Assembly (NCBI RefSeq): GCF_018614875.1
Contig: NZ_JAGGNW010000002.1
Span: 434,001-498,000, forward strand
Reading direction: 5' to 3'
Length of the DNA stretch: 64,000 nucleotides
Origin: Variovorax paradoxus
GTDB taxonomy: Bacteria; Pseudomonadota; Gammaproteobacteria; Burkholderiales; Burkholderiaceae_C
In this document: piece after piece, positions 19,185 through 27,973 of the stretch
Position numbering within the stretch: position 1 is the stretch's first letter
How the letters are laid out: every line of letters begins with the position of its first letter
Notes under the pieces: generated by a model
Seen by the model: the letters and a program-made list of their open reading frames with translations, nothing else
Database searches by the model: none
Told to the model about the DNA's origin: nothing
Program-made: the position numbers and the translations under genes

Positions 19185-19263
19185 TTTGTAACAGCGCCGA
19201 TTCTGAAGGCGTTGAGCCCCCGTTGAGCCGGTTTTACTTATGGTTTGACACTAAGTTACAAAA
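19185..19263. promoter_or_regulatory. Candidate OmpR boxes between ompR and an exported protein gene
   Basis: The divergent 173-bp gap contains an 8-bp inverted repeat, TTTGTAAC at 19185-19192 and GTTACAAA at 19255-19262. Between them, TTTTACTTATGGTTTGACA begins at 19232. The enterobacterial OmpR consensus has a TTTACTTTTTGTAACA-like shape, so both elements resemble OmpR half-sites. This is inference from pattern only. Confidence 0.45.
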
Positions 19264-19342
19264 CTTGCGGTCGCTAGCTGTCTAGTCATCCGACGTTCGT
19301 CCTGCGATGGCAAAGTCCTTGCTGTCCTATGACTTCTGTTCA

Positions 19343-19699
19343 ATGAGAACCCTTTTTTCCGCCTTGCCGATCATCGTTGCGTGCAGCTGCGGCCCTGCCC
19401 TGGCGAGCGCTGGCGAATTTCTCAAGGTCGGTGATTCGCGCCGAAACGAGGTACGCGAAGCCGTGGCGGCTCACCGGGCGGCGCAGCGCGACGAAATCCG
19501 GCGCGAGGAGGCCGTGGCCGGCAGACGCCTCACGGCGGCCGAACTCTTCGAACTGCGCCAGCAGGTGCGAAGGCAATGGACGCCGCCCGGCACCCCCAAC
19601 GTGCTGAATTCGGCAGAATCGCAACCGGCCGAGCGCATCGCGCCGGCGCCGATGTCGGCGGCGCGCGCCTTGACCTTGCCACGCAGCCAGCGCCGCTGA
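19343..19699 (+). CDS. Small exported hypothetical protein
   Basis: 118 residues from the ATG at 19343, which gives a clean signal peptide (MRTLFSALPIIVACSCGPALASA, cleavage near residue 23); the alternative ATG at 19307 would bury it. The mature part is highly charged and Arg/Glu-rich (REAVAAHRAAQRDEIRREEA), followed by LTAAELFELRQQVRRQW. This is reminiscent of small periplasmic proteins of unknown role in Burkholderiales. It lies divergent to ompR across candidate OmpR boxes. Confidence 0.65.
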   Translation: MRTLFSALPIIVACSCGPALASAGEFLKVGDSRRNEVREAVAAHRAAQRDEIRREEAVAGRRLTAAELFELRQQVRRQWTPPGTPNVLNSAESQPAERIAPAPMSAARALTLPRSQRR

Positions 19700-19758
19700 A
19701 GCGGTGAGGGCTGCGTGCTCTTGCGTTCTCGAACACAAACCCAGGGAGTCATCTCGCC

Positions 19759-20469
19759 TTGAAAAAAATCAGATCGATCGCGGCCTGCGTCGCATTGGCT
19801 GCGGCAGCTGCCGCGGGCACCGCCGCGGCCCAGAACATAATTGCGCCGCCGCAGAACGTCCTGCAGCTCACGGCCTCGGGCACGGTGGAAGTGCAGCAGG
19901 ACATGCTGAGCATGACGCTCACCACCACGCGCGACGCGGCCGACGCCGCCACGGTCCAGTCGCAGCTCAAGGCCGCCGTGGATGCCGCCCTGGCCGAGGC
20001 GAAGAAAAATGCCCAGCCCGGCCAGCTCGACGTGCGCACCGGCAATTTCAGCCTGTCGCCGCGCTACACCCGCGAAGGCAAGATCAACGGCTGGCAGGGC
20101 TCCGCGGAAATGGTGCTCGAGGGCCGCGACTTCCCGCGCATCACGCAGACCGCGGGCCGCATCACCACGCTCAACGTCGGCAACGTGGGCTTTGCGCTGA
20201 GCCGCGAGCAGCGCGCCAGGAGCGAGGCCGAGGCCCAGACGATCGCCATCGAGAACTTCAAGCAGAAGGCCACCGAACTGGCCAAGGGCTTCGGCTTCGG
20301 CGGCTACACGCTGCGCGAAGTCGCGGTGAACGCGAACGACAGCGGCCCGATCCGGCCGCGCGTCATGGCGGCGACAGCCAAGTCCTTCGCGGCGGATGCG
20401 CCGGTGCCGGTGGAAGCCGGCAAGGCCAGCGTGGTCGTGAACGTGTCGGGATCGGTGCAGCTCAAATAG
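19759..20469 (+). CDS. SIMPL-domain (DUF541) periplasmic protein
   Basis: 236 residues starting at a TTG, with AGGGAG about 11 nt upstream. The signal peptide is MKKIRSIAACVALAAAAAAG...AAA. The mature protein matches the SIMPL/DUF541 family: LTASGTVEVQQDMLSMTLTT at the start, a central helix with AEAKKNAQ, NFSLSPRY and a late QKATELAKGFGFGGYTLREV block. Family members are periplasmic or outer-membrane-associated; their function is poorly defined (linked to oxidative stress in some species). Confidence 0.88.
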   Translation: MKKIRSIAACVALAAAAAAGTAAAQNIIAPPQNVLQLTASGTVEVQQDMLSMTLTTTRDAADAATVQSQLKAAVDAALAEAKKNAQPGQLDVRTGNFSLSPRYTREGKINGWQGSAEMVLEGRDFPRITQTAGRITTLNVGNVGFALSREQRARSEAEAQTIAIENFKQKATELAKGFGFGGYTLREVAVNANDSGPIRPRVMAATAKSFAADAPVPVEAGKASVVVNVSGSVQLK

Positions 20470-20483
20470 AGAGACAGACCAGA

Positions 20484-21254
20484 TTACTGCGCAGTCCAGC
20501 CGCCATCCATCTGCCAGGCTACCCCGCGAACCTGGTCGGCGGCCGGCGAGCACAGGAACACCGCAAGGCCGCCAAGCTGCTCGACCGTGGTGAACTGCAG
20601 CGAAGGCTGCTTTTCTCCCAGCAGTTCGTTCTGCGCCTGCGTGGCCGAGATGCCTTCCCGTGCTGCGCGGTCGTCGATCTGCTTTTGCACCAGCTGCGTC
20701 AGCACCCAGCCCGGACAGATCGCATTGCTCGTGATGCCGGTGGTCGCGGTTTCGAGCGCAACCGACTTGGTGAAGCCGACGATGCCGTGCTTGGCCGCCA
20801 CGTAGGCCGACTTCTGCGCCGAGGCCACCAGCCCATGGGCCGATGCAACGTTGACGATGCGGCCCCAGTTGGCCTCGCGCATGGCTGGAATGGCGAGCCG
20901 GGTCGTATGGAACGCGCTCGTGAGGTTGATGGCGATGATGGCGTCCCAACGTTCCGGCGGAAAGTCCTCGACATTTGCCACATGCTGGATGCCGGCGTTG
21001 TTGACGAGGATGTCGACGCGGCCGAACCTGGACGCAGCAAACTTCATCATGTCCTCGATCTGGCCAGGCTGGCTCATGTCGGCGCCGTGGTATTCGGCGC
21101 GCACGCCGAGCGCTTCGATCTGTGCCTTGGGAGTTTCGGCGTCGCCGAAGCCGTTGAGCACGATGTTTGCGCCTTGCTGTGCAAGTGCGTTGGCAATGGC
21201 CAGGCCAATGCCGCTGGTGGACCCCGTGACAAGCGCGGTTTTGCCTTTGAGCAT
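20484..21254 (-). CDS. bdhA: 3-hydroxybutyrate dehydrogenase
   Basis: SDR-family enzyme interconverting 3-hydroxybutyrate and acetoacetate, used when PHB is mobilised. The 256 residues show TGSTSGIGLAIA, NNAGIQHVANVEDFP, ASAHGLVASAQKSAYVAAKHG (Tyr-x3-Lys) and NAICPGWVLTQLVQKQI, which matches the classic D-3-hydroxybutyrate dehydrogenase pattern, including the QKQIDDRA region. The ATG at 21254 follows a GGAG ribosome site; an in-frame TTG at 21263 is less likely. A PhaR regulator gene in the same window supports PHB metabolism. Confidence 0.9.
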   Translation of the reverse strand: MLKGKTALVTGSTSGIGLAIANALAQQGANIVLNGFGDAETPKAQIEALGVRAEYHGADMSQPGQIEDMMKFAASRFGRVDILVNNAGIQHVANVEDFPPERWDAIIAINLTSAFHTTRLAIPAMREANWGRIVNVASAHGLVASAQKSAYVAAKHGIVGFTKSVALETATTGITSNAICPGWVLTQLVQKQIDDRAAREGISATQAQNELLGEKQPSLQFTTVEQLGGLAVFLCSPAADQVRGVAWQMDGGWTAQ

Positions 21255-21322
21255 GAAGATCAATCTCCGGATGAATTAGGATGCGACGAGACCATTATCC
21301 GCACCAGGACGACTTCGTTTTC

Positions 21323-22282
21323 ATGACAGAACCGACGCTTCATTACGTGGCGTGCGACGACCCCCAGGGCGGTCACCGCATGGCCTACTGGCAATGGGGC
21401 GACCCGCTCAGTGCGCGCGTGGTGGTCTGCGTGCACGGCCTGACGCGGCAGGGGCGCGATTTCGACGTGCTGGCACAGGCCATCGTGGCACGCGCCGCCG
21501 GCGACGTGCGCGTGGTCTGCCCCGACGTGGCTGGCCGCGGCAAAAGCGACTGGCTGCGTGACCCGGCGCTCTATCAGGTGCCGGTCTATGCGGCCGACAT
21601 GCTGGCGCTGATGGCACAGCTGCATCGCGAACAACCGATCGAAACGCTCGACTATCTGGGCACCAGCATGGGCGGGCTGATCGGCTTCGTGCTGGCGGGG
21701 CATAAACAATTGCCGCTGGCCCGGCCGATACGCCGCTTCATCGTGAACGACGTGGGACCGACGATCGAGGCCGGCGCCCTTCAGCGCATCGGCGCCTACG
21801 TGGGGCAGGGCGGCCGGTACGAGAGCCTGCAGTCGGCGGCCGACGCCATGTGGGCGATCTCGACCAGCTTCGGGCCCCATACGCCCGACCAGTGGCTCTC
21901 GCTGTCGCAGCACATGGTGGTGCCCGCATCGCATCGCACGGCCGATGGCGCCGGCAAGCTGGCGCCGGGTGAAGCCAATGGCGATGCGGCCGGCCGCTGG
22001 CTGCTTCACTACGATCCGGCCATTGCCGTTTCGCTGCGCGCCATCACCCCCGAGGCCGCGGCCCAGGGCGGTGCCGTGATGTGGAGCCTCTACGACGCCA
22101 TCGATGCGCGCACGCTCGTGACGCGCGGCGCCCAGTCGGATCTGCTGTCGCACGAAACGGCCTTGGCCATGACGCAGCGCGGGCCCCGCGCGGCGCTGGT
22201 CGAGTTCGAAGGCGTGGGCCATGCACCCACCTTCGTCGACCCCGAGCAGGTTCGCGTCGTCACAACCTTCCTGTTCGATTGA
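21323..22282 (+). CDS. Alpha/beta-hydrolase
   Basis: 319 residues from 21323 (333 from an in-frame ATG at 21281; neither has a strong ribosome site). It has an oxyanion block VVCVHGLTRQGRDFD, the nucleophile elbow GTSMGGL and the terminal VGHAPTF with the catalytic His. It is divergent from bdhA by a short gap. Its stop lies 7 nt before the relA GTG. Hydrolysis of a short-chain ester is possible, but the substrate is not evident. Confidence 0.85.
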   Translation: MTEPTLHYVACDDPQGGHRMAYWQWGDPLSARVVVCVHGLTRQGRDFDVLAQAIVARAAGDVRVVCPDVAGRGKSDWLRDPALYQVPVYAADMLALMAQLHREQPIETLDYLGTSMGGLIGFVLAGHKQLPLARPIRRFIVNDVGPTIEAGALQRIGAYVGQGGRYESLQSAADAMWAISTSFGPHTPDQWLSLSQHMVVPASHRTADGAGKLAPGEANGDAAGRWLLHYDPAIAVSLRAITPEAAAQGGAVMWSLYDAIDARTLVTRGAQSDLLSHETALAMTQRGPRAALVEFEGVGHAPTFVDPEQVRVVTTFLFD

Positions 22283-22289
22283 GGCCCAC

Positions 22290-24530
22290 GTGAAGCGCGA
22301 GTCTTCGAGTCTTCAAACGGCACATGCGTCCGATACGGCCGTGGTGGACTATCCCTTGTCCGCCGCCACGGCCGACCGCACGCCGGTGATGGAGAACATG
22401 CTCGCCCGTGCGCGCGCTTTCGCCGAGCCGCTGATCGCCGACGAAAAGCTCGACACCGGTGAGAACACGCTGGCGCATGCCGATGCCGTCGCGGCCATCG
22501 TCGCGAAGATGGGAGGCTCGGAGGCCATGCAGGCCGCGAGCTACCTGGTCTACGCCTGCCAGCACCTCAACCGTCCGCAGGAGGTCATCGCCAAGGTGTT
22601 CGGCGACAACTTCGCGGCGCTTGCGGTCGAGACCACCAAGCTGGTCCGCGTGCAGGAGCAGGCCCGCTCGGCTTCGCTGGGCCATCACCTGGCGGAGGGC
22701 GCGGGTGCGCAGACCGAGAACGTGCGCAAGATGCTGCTCGCGTTCTCGCGCGACCTGCGCGTGGTCATGCTGCGCCTCGCGTCGCGGCTGCAGACCTTGC
22801 GGCATGCCGCCGCCAGCAAGCAGCCGGCGCCCGAAAGCGTGGCGCGCGAGTCGCTGCAGGTGTTTGCGCCGCTCGCCAACCGGCTTGGCATCTGGCAGGT
22901 GAAATGGGAAATCGAAGATCTCTCGTTCCGCTTCCTGGAGCCCGAAACCTACAAGCTGATCGCGCGCCTGCTCGACGAGAAGCGGGTCGAGCGCGAAGGC
23001 CACGTCGAGCAGCTGCGCTCGCAGCTCGAAAGCGAACTGCAGGCCGAAGGCGTGCGCGCCACGGTGCAGGGGCGGCCGAAGAACATCTACAGCATCGTCA
23101 AGAAAATGCGTGGCAAGTCGCTCGACTTCGCGCAGGTGTTCGACATCCTGGCGCTGCGCGTGGTGGTGCCCGACGTGAAGGACTGCTACGCGGCGCTGGC
23201 CTGGGTGCATTCGCACTTCCTGCCGATCGACGAAGAGTTCGACGACTACATCGCGCGGCCCAAGCCCAACGGATACCAGTCGCTGCACACCGTGGTGCGC
23301 GAGATGGTCGACGGCAAGCCAGGCAAGCCGATCGAGATCCAGATCCGCACGGAAGAAATGCACGACCACGCCGAGCATGGCGTGGCGGCGCACTGGGCCT
23401 ACAAGGAAGCCGGGCACAAGGGCTATGCGGGCGTGTGGGCGAGTGGTGAGTACGACGCGAAGATCGCCGTGCTGCGGCAGCTGCTGGCGTGGGAGCGCGA
23501 CCTTTCGGGCGGTTCGCAAGGCCAGGGCCTCTTCGACGACCGCATCTACGTGCTGACGCCCGACGCGGCCATCGTCGAGCTGCCGCAAGGCGCGACGCCG
23601 GTCGACTTTGCCTACACCGTGCACACCACACTGGGCCACCGCTGCCGCGGAGCGCGTGTCGATGGGGCCATGGTGCCGCTCAACACGCCGCTGTCCAACG
23701 GGCAGACGGTCGAGATCATCGCGGCCAAGGAGGGCGGCCCTTCGCGCGACTGGCTCAATGCCGAGCTGGGTTATCTCGCAAGCCACCGCGCCCGCGCCAA
23801 GGTGCGCGCTTGGCTCAACGCGCAGATCACGCACGAGACCGTGGCGCGGGGGCGCGAGGCGGTCGAGAAACTGCTGCAGCGCGAAGGCAAGACCGCCACG
23901 CGGCTCGAGGACCTGGCTTCGCAGCTGGGCTTCAAGTCGGCGGATCACTTGTTCGAAGTGGTCGGCAAGGACGAGTTCTCGCTGCGCAACATCGAGATGC
24001 TGCTGCGTCCGCCGGAGCCCGCGCCGAACCCGGACGACGGCGTGCAGATCAAGAAGCCGCGCGCGAGCGAGAAGTCCGGCAAGGGCGGCGTGCTGGTGGT
24101 GGGCGTGTCTTCGTTGATGACGCAGCTTGCCAAGTGCTGCAAGCCCGCGCCGCCCGATCCCATCCGCGGCTTCGTGACGCGCGGCCACGGCGTGAGCGTG
24201 CACCGCGTCGACTGCAGCAACTTCCGGATGATGGCGTCGCGCGACGGCGAACGTGTGATCGATGTCGAATGGGGCGCCGTGAAGGGCGGCGAAGCGCCGG
24301 TCTACGCAGTCGACGTGGCCGTGGAGGCGGCCGACCGCCAGGGCCTGCTGCGCGACATCTCCGACGTGTTCGCACGCGAGAAGATGAACGTGATCGGCGT
24401 GCAGACCCAATCGGTCAAGGGCACGGCATGGATGACGTTCACCGTGGAAATCGCCGATGCGGCGCGGCTCACGCAGGTGCTCGGCATCGTCACGGCAGTT
24501 GCCGGTGTGCGATCTGCACGACGGCGCTGA
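22290..24530 (+). CDS. relA: GTP pyrophosphokinase RelA
   Basis: (p)ppGpp synthetase of 746 residues. The region aligning with the hydrolase domain (about 35-190) lacks the HDxxED signature (it has YLVYACQHLNRPQE), so hydrolysis is probably lost. The synthetase domain shows GRPKNIYSIVKKM and EFDDYIARPKPNGYQSLHT, the EXDD form (residues 316-319) typical of RelA rather than the RXKD form of bifunctional SpoT. TGS (LPQGATPVDFAYTVHT), zinc-finger (KCCKPAPPDPIRG) and ACT domains follow. The GTG at 22290 was chosen for its GAGG ribosome site. Confidence 0.95.
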   Translation: MKRESSSLQTAHASDTAVVDYPLSAATADRTPVMENMLARARAFAEPLIADEKLDTGENTLAHADAVAAIVAKMGGSEAMQAASYLVYACQHLNRPQEVIAKVFGDNFAALAVETTKLVRVQEQARSASLGHHLAEGAGAQTENVRKMLLAFSRDLRVVMLRLASRLQTLRHAAASKQPAPESVARESLQVFAPLANRLGIWQVKWEIEDLSFRFLEPETYKLIARLLDEKRVEREGHVEQLRSQLESELQAEGVRATVQGRPKNIYSIVKKMRGKSLDFAQVFDILALRVVVPDVKDCYAALAWVHSHFLPIDEEFDDYIARPKPNGYQSLHTVVREMVDGKPGKPIEIQIRTEEMHDHAEHGVAAHWAYKEAGHKGYAGVWASGEYDAKIAVLRQLLAWERDLSGGSQGQGLFDDRIYVLTPDAAIVELPQGATPVDFAYTVHTTLGHRCRGARVDGAMVPLNTPLSNGQTVEIIAAKEGGPSRDWLNAELGYLASHRARAKVRAWLNAQITHETVARGREAVEKLLQREGKTATRLEDLASQLGFKSADHLFEVVGKDEFSLRNIEMLLRPPEPAPNPDDGVQIKKPRASEKSGKGGVLVVGVSSLMTQLAKCCKPAPPDPIRGFVTRGHGVSVHRVDCSNFRMMASRDGERVIDVEWGAVKGGEAPVYAVDVAVEAADRQGLLRDISDVFAREKMNVIGVQTQSVKGTAWMTFTVEIADAARLTQVLGIVTAVAGVRSARRR

Positions 24531-24578
24531 AAAGCGTGTTTTCTCCTGCTACAATAGCTGCTTCTCGGACACATCCTT

Positions 24579-24655
24579 AGGCGCGTAGCTCAGCTGGTTA
24601 GAGCACCACCTTGACATGGTGGGGGTCGTTGGTTCGAGTCCAATCGCGCCTACCA
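24579..24655 (+). tRNA. tRNA-Val (GAC)
   Basis: A complete 77-nt cloverleaf. The seven-pair acceptor stem AGGCGCG/CGCGCCT is perfect and CCA is encoded. The D arm is GCTC...GAGC, the anticodon stem CCACC/GGTGG with loop TTGACAT (anticodon GAC at 24613-24615), and the T arm contains TTCGAGT. A TACAAT -10-like box lies at 24550-24555. Confidence 0.98.
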
Positions 24656-24705
24656 ATTTCTGTTTCAACTTCCGGCCAACCACCGGGTCTGTTGAACAGA
24701 GCTTT

Positions 24706-24722
24706 CACCGGGTTCCCCGGTG
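24706..24722. other. Short GC hairpin downstream of tRNA-Val
   Basis: CACCGGG and CCCGGTG around a TTC loop, about 50 nt beyond the tRNA. An earlier CACCGGGT copy at about 24681 makes a short direct repeat. There is no T-run, so a terminator role is uncertain. The rest of the 170-nt gap shows no gene. Confidence 0.4.
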
Positions 24723-24825
24723 TCTCGATCGTCCTTCCGGTGAAGCAGACAAAGACCATGGCCATGTTGTTGTGCTACCTTGGCCGCTCTGCAAACCTTT
24801 TCCAAATTTCTTGACAAGCGATCTG

Positions 24826-25194
24826 ATGAACACGCGATCAACGCTGGTTGATCGGGCGCATGCCGACATGCGCCTGGCCGCATTGCTCAGGCAGGCCCCC
24901 ATTGAATTTGCGCGCGCGGTCTATGGCATCAACGACCACGCAAGCGGCCGAACCGACACCATGGCCGCACGCGAAATAGCGCGCGCCCTCCGGCAGGGCA
25001 CACCGGTGACGCAGGAGCGCGCCGAGCAGCGCTCGCGCGCCTATTTGCCGACGGCCGGTCAGGAGCACTGTCCGCGCTGCTGGGTAATTTCCGGCCACAA
25101 GAGTCCCTTGCGCTTTCGAGAGGCCACCGAAGAACGCCCCGAGACGGCGGCCTGCGGCGCGTGCGGCGCCGAGTACGCGACAACGCTTGGTTGA
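24826..25194 (+). CDS. Hypothetical protein with C-terminal zinc-ribbon-like cysteines
   Basis: 122 residues, not recognised. The N-terminal half is helical and basic (VDRAHADMRLAALLRQAP, REIARALRQG). The C-terminal third holds two CxxC pairs about 33 residues apart, CPRCWV and CGACG, the geometry of a zinc ribbon. The codon pattern matches neighbouring genes. The ATG at 24826 was chosen because the frame upstream runs into the tRNA gene. A role in nucleic-acid binding is possible but not shown. Confidence 0.6.
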   Translation: MNTRSTLVDRAHADMRLAALLRQAPIEFARAVYGINDHASGRTDTMAAREIARALRQGTPVTQERAEQRSRAYLPTAGQEHCPRCWVISGHKSPLRFREATEERPETAACGACGAEYATTLG

Positions 25195-25293
25195 GGGACG
25201 GATGCACGGTCAGGGTAAACCTTGTCGCGATGCAGCAAAACCGATACCTAGAATTGATCGGATGACATGGGCATCCATGTGAAGGAGTCCGCA

Positions 25294-25827
25294 GTGCAGA
25301 GCAAGAAGTCCGGGGTCAAGCCGGTGCAACGTGTAATCAAGAAGTACCCCAACCGAAGGCTCTACGACACCGAGACATCCACGTACATCACGCTCACCGA
25401 GGTGAAGCAACTGGTCATACAGAACGCCCAGTTCGTGGTGCGCGATGCCAAGACCGGGGACGACCTCACGCGCAGCATCCTGCTGCAGATCATTCTCGAA
25501 GAAGAAGCGGGCGGAGCGCCGATGTTCACCGAGCCGGTCCTGGTCAACATCATCCGCTTCTACGGACAGGCGATGCAGGGCTACATGGGCCCCTATCTCG
25601 AGAAGAACATCCAGGCCATGACCGAGGTGCAGGCCCAGCTGACCGAAAAGGCCGAGGGCCTCACGCCCGAGATGTGGTCGCGGTTCATGACCATGCAGTC
25701 GCCGATGCTCCAGGGGCTCATGGGCAACTACGTCGAGCAGTCCAAGAACGTGTTCCTGCAGATGCAGGAGCAGATGCAGAAGAACACCGAGCAGGTCCTG
25801 GGCGCATTCGGCATCAAGCGCCCCTGA
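25294..25827 (+). CDS. phaR: Polyhydroxyalkanoate synthesis repressor PhaR
   Basis: 177-residue regulator that represses phasin and PHA genes and senses PHB granules. The conserved N-terminal DNA-binding domain RVIKKYPNRRLYDTETSTYITL is followed by the PHB accumulation domain (FTEPVLVNIIRFYGQAMQGYM). The tail is Gln/Met-rich and helical (QMQEQMQKNTEQVLGAFG). The GTG at 25294 is preferred to the ATG at 25267 because AAGGAG lies 6 nt before it. Confidence 0.95.
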   Translation: MQSKKSGVKPVQRVIKKYPNRRLYDTETSTYITLTEVKQLVIQNAQFVVRDAKTGDDLTRSILLQIILEEEAGGAPMFTEPVLVNIIRFYGQAMQGYMGPYLEKNIQAMTEVQAQLTEKAEGLTPEMWSRFMTMQSPMLQGLMGNYVEQSKNVFLQMQEQMQKNTEQVLGAFGIKRP

Positions 25828-25866
25828 AATCCCGGTCCCGGCCGATAGCTGGGACAATAGAGGCAT

Positions 25867-27273
25867 ATGAGCGAAGTTGCCTCCCCCGAACGTACCGCCA
25901 CGCCGGCTGCCCCCAAAGTCGGTTTTGTGAGCCTGGGCTGCCCCAAGGCCCTGACCGATTCCGAATTGATCCTGACGCAGCTGAGCGCCGAGGGCTACCA
26001 GACGGCCAAGACCTTCGAGGGTGCCGACCTGGTGATCGTCAACACCTGCGGCTTCATCGACGATGCCGTGAAGGAAAGCCTCGACACCATCGGCGAGGCG
26101 CTGGCGGAAAACGGCCGCGTGATCGTCACGGGCTGCCTGGGCGCCAAGACCGGCGACCAGGGCGGCAATCTGGTGCGGCAGATGCACCCCAGCGTGCTGG
26201 CCGTGACCGGTCCGCACGCCACGCAGGAAGTCATGGATGCGGTCCACGCCAACCTGCCGAAGCCGCACGATCCGTTCGTCGACCTGGTTCCCAACACCTT
26301 CGGCATCGCGGGCCTCAAGCTCACGCCGCGGCACTATGCCTACCTGAAGATCAGCGAGGGCTGCAACCACCGCTGCACCTTCTGCATCATTCCCTCGATG
26401 CGCGGCGACCTGGTGTCGCGCCCGGTGGGCGACGTGCTCGGCGAGGCCAAGGCCTTGTTCGAAGGCGGCGTGAGGGAACTGCTGGTGATCAGCCAGGACA
26501 CCTCGGCCTATGGCGTGGACGTCAAGTACCGCACCGGATTCTGGGACGGCAAGCCGGTCAAGACGCGCATGCTCGAACTGGTGCGCACGCTGGGCGAAAT
26601 TGCCGAGCCTTACGGCGCCTGGGTCCGGCTGCACTACGTGTATCCGTATCCGAGCGTGGACGAGATCATTCCGTTGATGGCAAGCGGCCAAGTGCTGCCT
26701 TACCTCGACGTGCCGCTGCAGCACAGCCATCCCGACGTGCTCAAGCGCATGAAAAGGCCGGCCAGCGGCGAGAAGAATCTGGAGCGCCTGGCGCGTTGGC
26801 GCGAGGTCTGTCCCGAACTGGTGATCCGCAGCACCTTCATCGCCGGCTTTCCTGGCGAAACCGAGCAGGAGTTCGAGCATCTGCTCGACTTCATCCGCGA
26901 GGCGCAGATCGACCGGGCCGGCTGCTTTGCCTACAGCCCTGTAGCGGGCGCCACCGCCAACGACATTCCCGGCATGCTGCCGCCAGCCGAACGCGAAGCC
27001 CGCCGCGCCCGCTTCATGGAAGTGGCGGAGGCGGTGTCGATCGCCAAGCTGCGCCAGCGTGTCGGCGCGACTATGCAGGTGCTGGTGGACTCCGCGCCCG
27101 GCATGGGCCGAAAGGGCGGTGTGGGACGCACCTACGCCGACGCGCCCGAAATCGACGGCACCGTGCGCCTGCTGCCGCCCGAAAAAATCAGCAAGACACT
27201 CAAGGTGGGTGAATTCACCCGGGCCCGCATCGTGGGTGCCGAGGGCCACGACCTGATCGCGCTGCCGATTTGA
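25867..27273 (+). CDS. rimO: Ribosomal protein uS12 methylthiotransferase RimO
   Basis: Radical SAM methylthiotransferase modifying the conserved Asp of ribosomal protein S12. In the 468 residues, the N-terminal UPF0004 domain has cluster cysteines Cys25 ([10 protein letters not shown]), Cys61 (NTCGFIDDA) and Cys90. The radical SAM motif GCNHRCTFC gives Cys166, Cys170 and Cys173, and a TRAM domain is at the end. The S12-type [10 protein letters not shown] distinguishes it from MiaB. Confidence 0.97.
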   Translation: MSEVASPERTATPAAPKVGFVSLGCPKALTDSELILTQLSAEGYQTAKTFEGADLVIVNTCGFIDDAVKESLDTIGEALAENGRVIVTGCLGAKTGDQGGNLVRQMHPSVLAVTGPHATQEVMDAVHANLPKPHDPFVDLVPNTFGIAGLKLTPRHYAYLKISEGCNHRCTFCIIPSMRGDLVSRPVGDVLGEAKALFEGGVRELLVISQDTSAYGVDVKYRTGFWDGKPVKTRMLELVRTLGEIAEPYGAWVRLHYVYPYPSVDEIIPLMASGQVLPYLDVPLQHSHPDVLKRMKRPASGEKNLERLARWREVCPELVIRSTFIAGFPGETEQEFEHLLDFIREAQIDRAGCFAYSPVAGATANDIPGMLPPAEREARRARFMEVAEAVSIAKLRQRVGATMQVLVDSAPGMGRKGGVGRTYADAPEIDGTVRLLPPEKISKTLKVGEFTRARIVGAEGHDLIALPI

Positions 27274-27415
27274 GTCGCTGCCCTGCCGCCGAGGATGCGC
27301 GCGGCAGTGGCCGACTTGCGAACCACGGGCTGAGCGACAGGCGGGAAAGTCGTACGCCTACAGACGCATGCAATCCGAAGTCTGAACGTGGCGCTTCTGC
27401 TCTCAAGGAGGTCTC

Positions 27416-27694
27416 ATGTTCTTCCAGCTCTTTCAACCCGGCTCCAGCCTTCATCTCAAGAGGGCTGCAACATTGCTTCAAGAAGCCCAGATGGCGCGTC
27501 TCGAACACCAGGCTGCGGCGGAGCATCACGCAGCGCTGGCAAAGATGTATGCGGAGCGCGTGAAGCGGCTTTCCGGCGAGGTTTATCCGCTTCCTGCCCC
27601 CGCCGGCGAGGCAGGCGCGAAAGCCGAGCAGGACAAGCCGGCAATCTATTCGATCGAGAGCAACCGCAGAGCCAAGTCGAACCTGCTGACCTAG
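27416..27694 (+). CDS. Small helical hypothetical protein
   Basis: 92 residues with no recognised family. A strong AAGGAGG ribosome site sits 6 nt before the ATG, and a rho-independent terminator follows the stop, so it is probably expressed as its own unit. Residues 15-55 form a predicted amphipathic helix rich in Ala, His, Glu and Gln (QMARLEHQAAAEHHAALAKM), followed by a Pro/Ala linker and a basic tail. Confidence 0.65.
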   Translation: MFFQLFQPGSSLHLKRAATLLQEAQMARLEHQAAAEHHAALAKMYAERVKRLSGEVYPLPAPAGEAGAKAEQDKPAIYSIESNRRAKSNLLT

Positions 27695-27703
27695 TTCAAA
27701 AGG

Positions 27704-27728
27704 AAAAGCCCGCTTGAAGCGGGCTTTT
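27704..27728 (+). terminator. Rho-independent terminator
   Basis: AAAAGCCCGC, TTGAA loop, GCGGGCTTTT: a ten-pair stem with A and T tracts, bidirectional in form. It ends the small gene before it, 10 nt after its stop. Confidence 0.9.
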
Positions 27729-27769
27729 CGATGGGCACGGACGGGGCTGCAAGGGCCCGGCAGTTCTTC

Positions 27770-27886
27770 TCAGTCATCCGAACGCGAGATGACCAGAAGA
27801 CTCATGAACAACGCCCCGAGGAACATGCCGACTAACAAGGTAAATGCTGCGATCACAATGGTCTCCGCTAAACCCGGTATTCTCAA
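27770..27886 (-). CDS. Candidate 38-residue single-helix membrane protein
   Basis: An uninterrupted minus-strand frame encoding 38 residues: start MRIPGLAETIV, a 20-odd-residue hydrophobic helix (IAAFTLLVGMFLGALFMSLLV) and a short charged tail ISRSDD. The start would be a TTG with AGG 6 nt upstream; a GTG ten codons in is the alternative. The inside-helix-outside layout is that of a genuine small membrane protein. It reads toward the terminator at 27.7 kb, which is symmetrical. No homologue is recognised. Confidence 0.55.
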   Translation of the reverse strand: MRIPGLAETIVIAAFTLLVGMFLGALFMSLLVISRSDD

Positions 27887-27906
27887 ATCAAACCTAAGCT
27901 TGTGTA

Positions 27907-27973
27907 CGCTTCAAAGTTACTTTTGGAATCGTTTTTGATGTGAAAGTGTGACATTTGCTACACCTTTGAAGCG
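27907..27973. repeat. 10-bp inverted repeat flanking an AT-rich 47-bp core
   Basis: CGCTTCAAAG (27907-27916) and CTTTGAAGCG (27964-27973) are perfect complements around a 47-bp core that is far richer in A/T than the surrounding DNA. It lies directly upstream of the 38-residue membrane protein frame and could be its promoter/operator, or the ends of a very small insertion. The region from here to 28069 has no other gene. Confidence 0.5.

Noticed and set aside
22290..24530. Bifunctional SpoT instead of RelA
   Set aside because: The hydrolase HDxxED motif is absent and the synthetase has the EXDD form, so RelA fits better.
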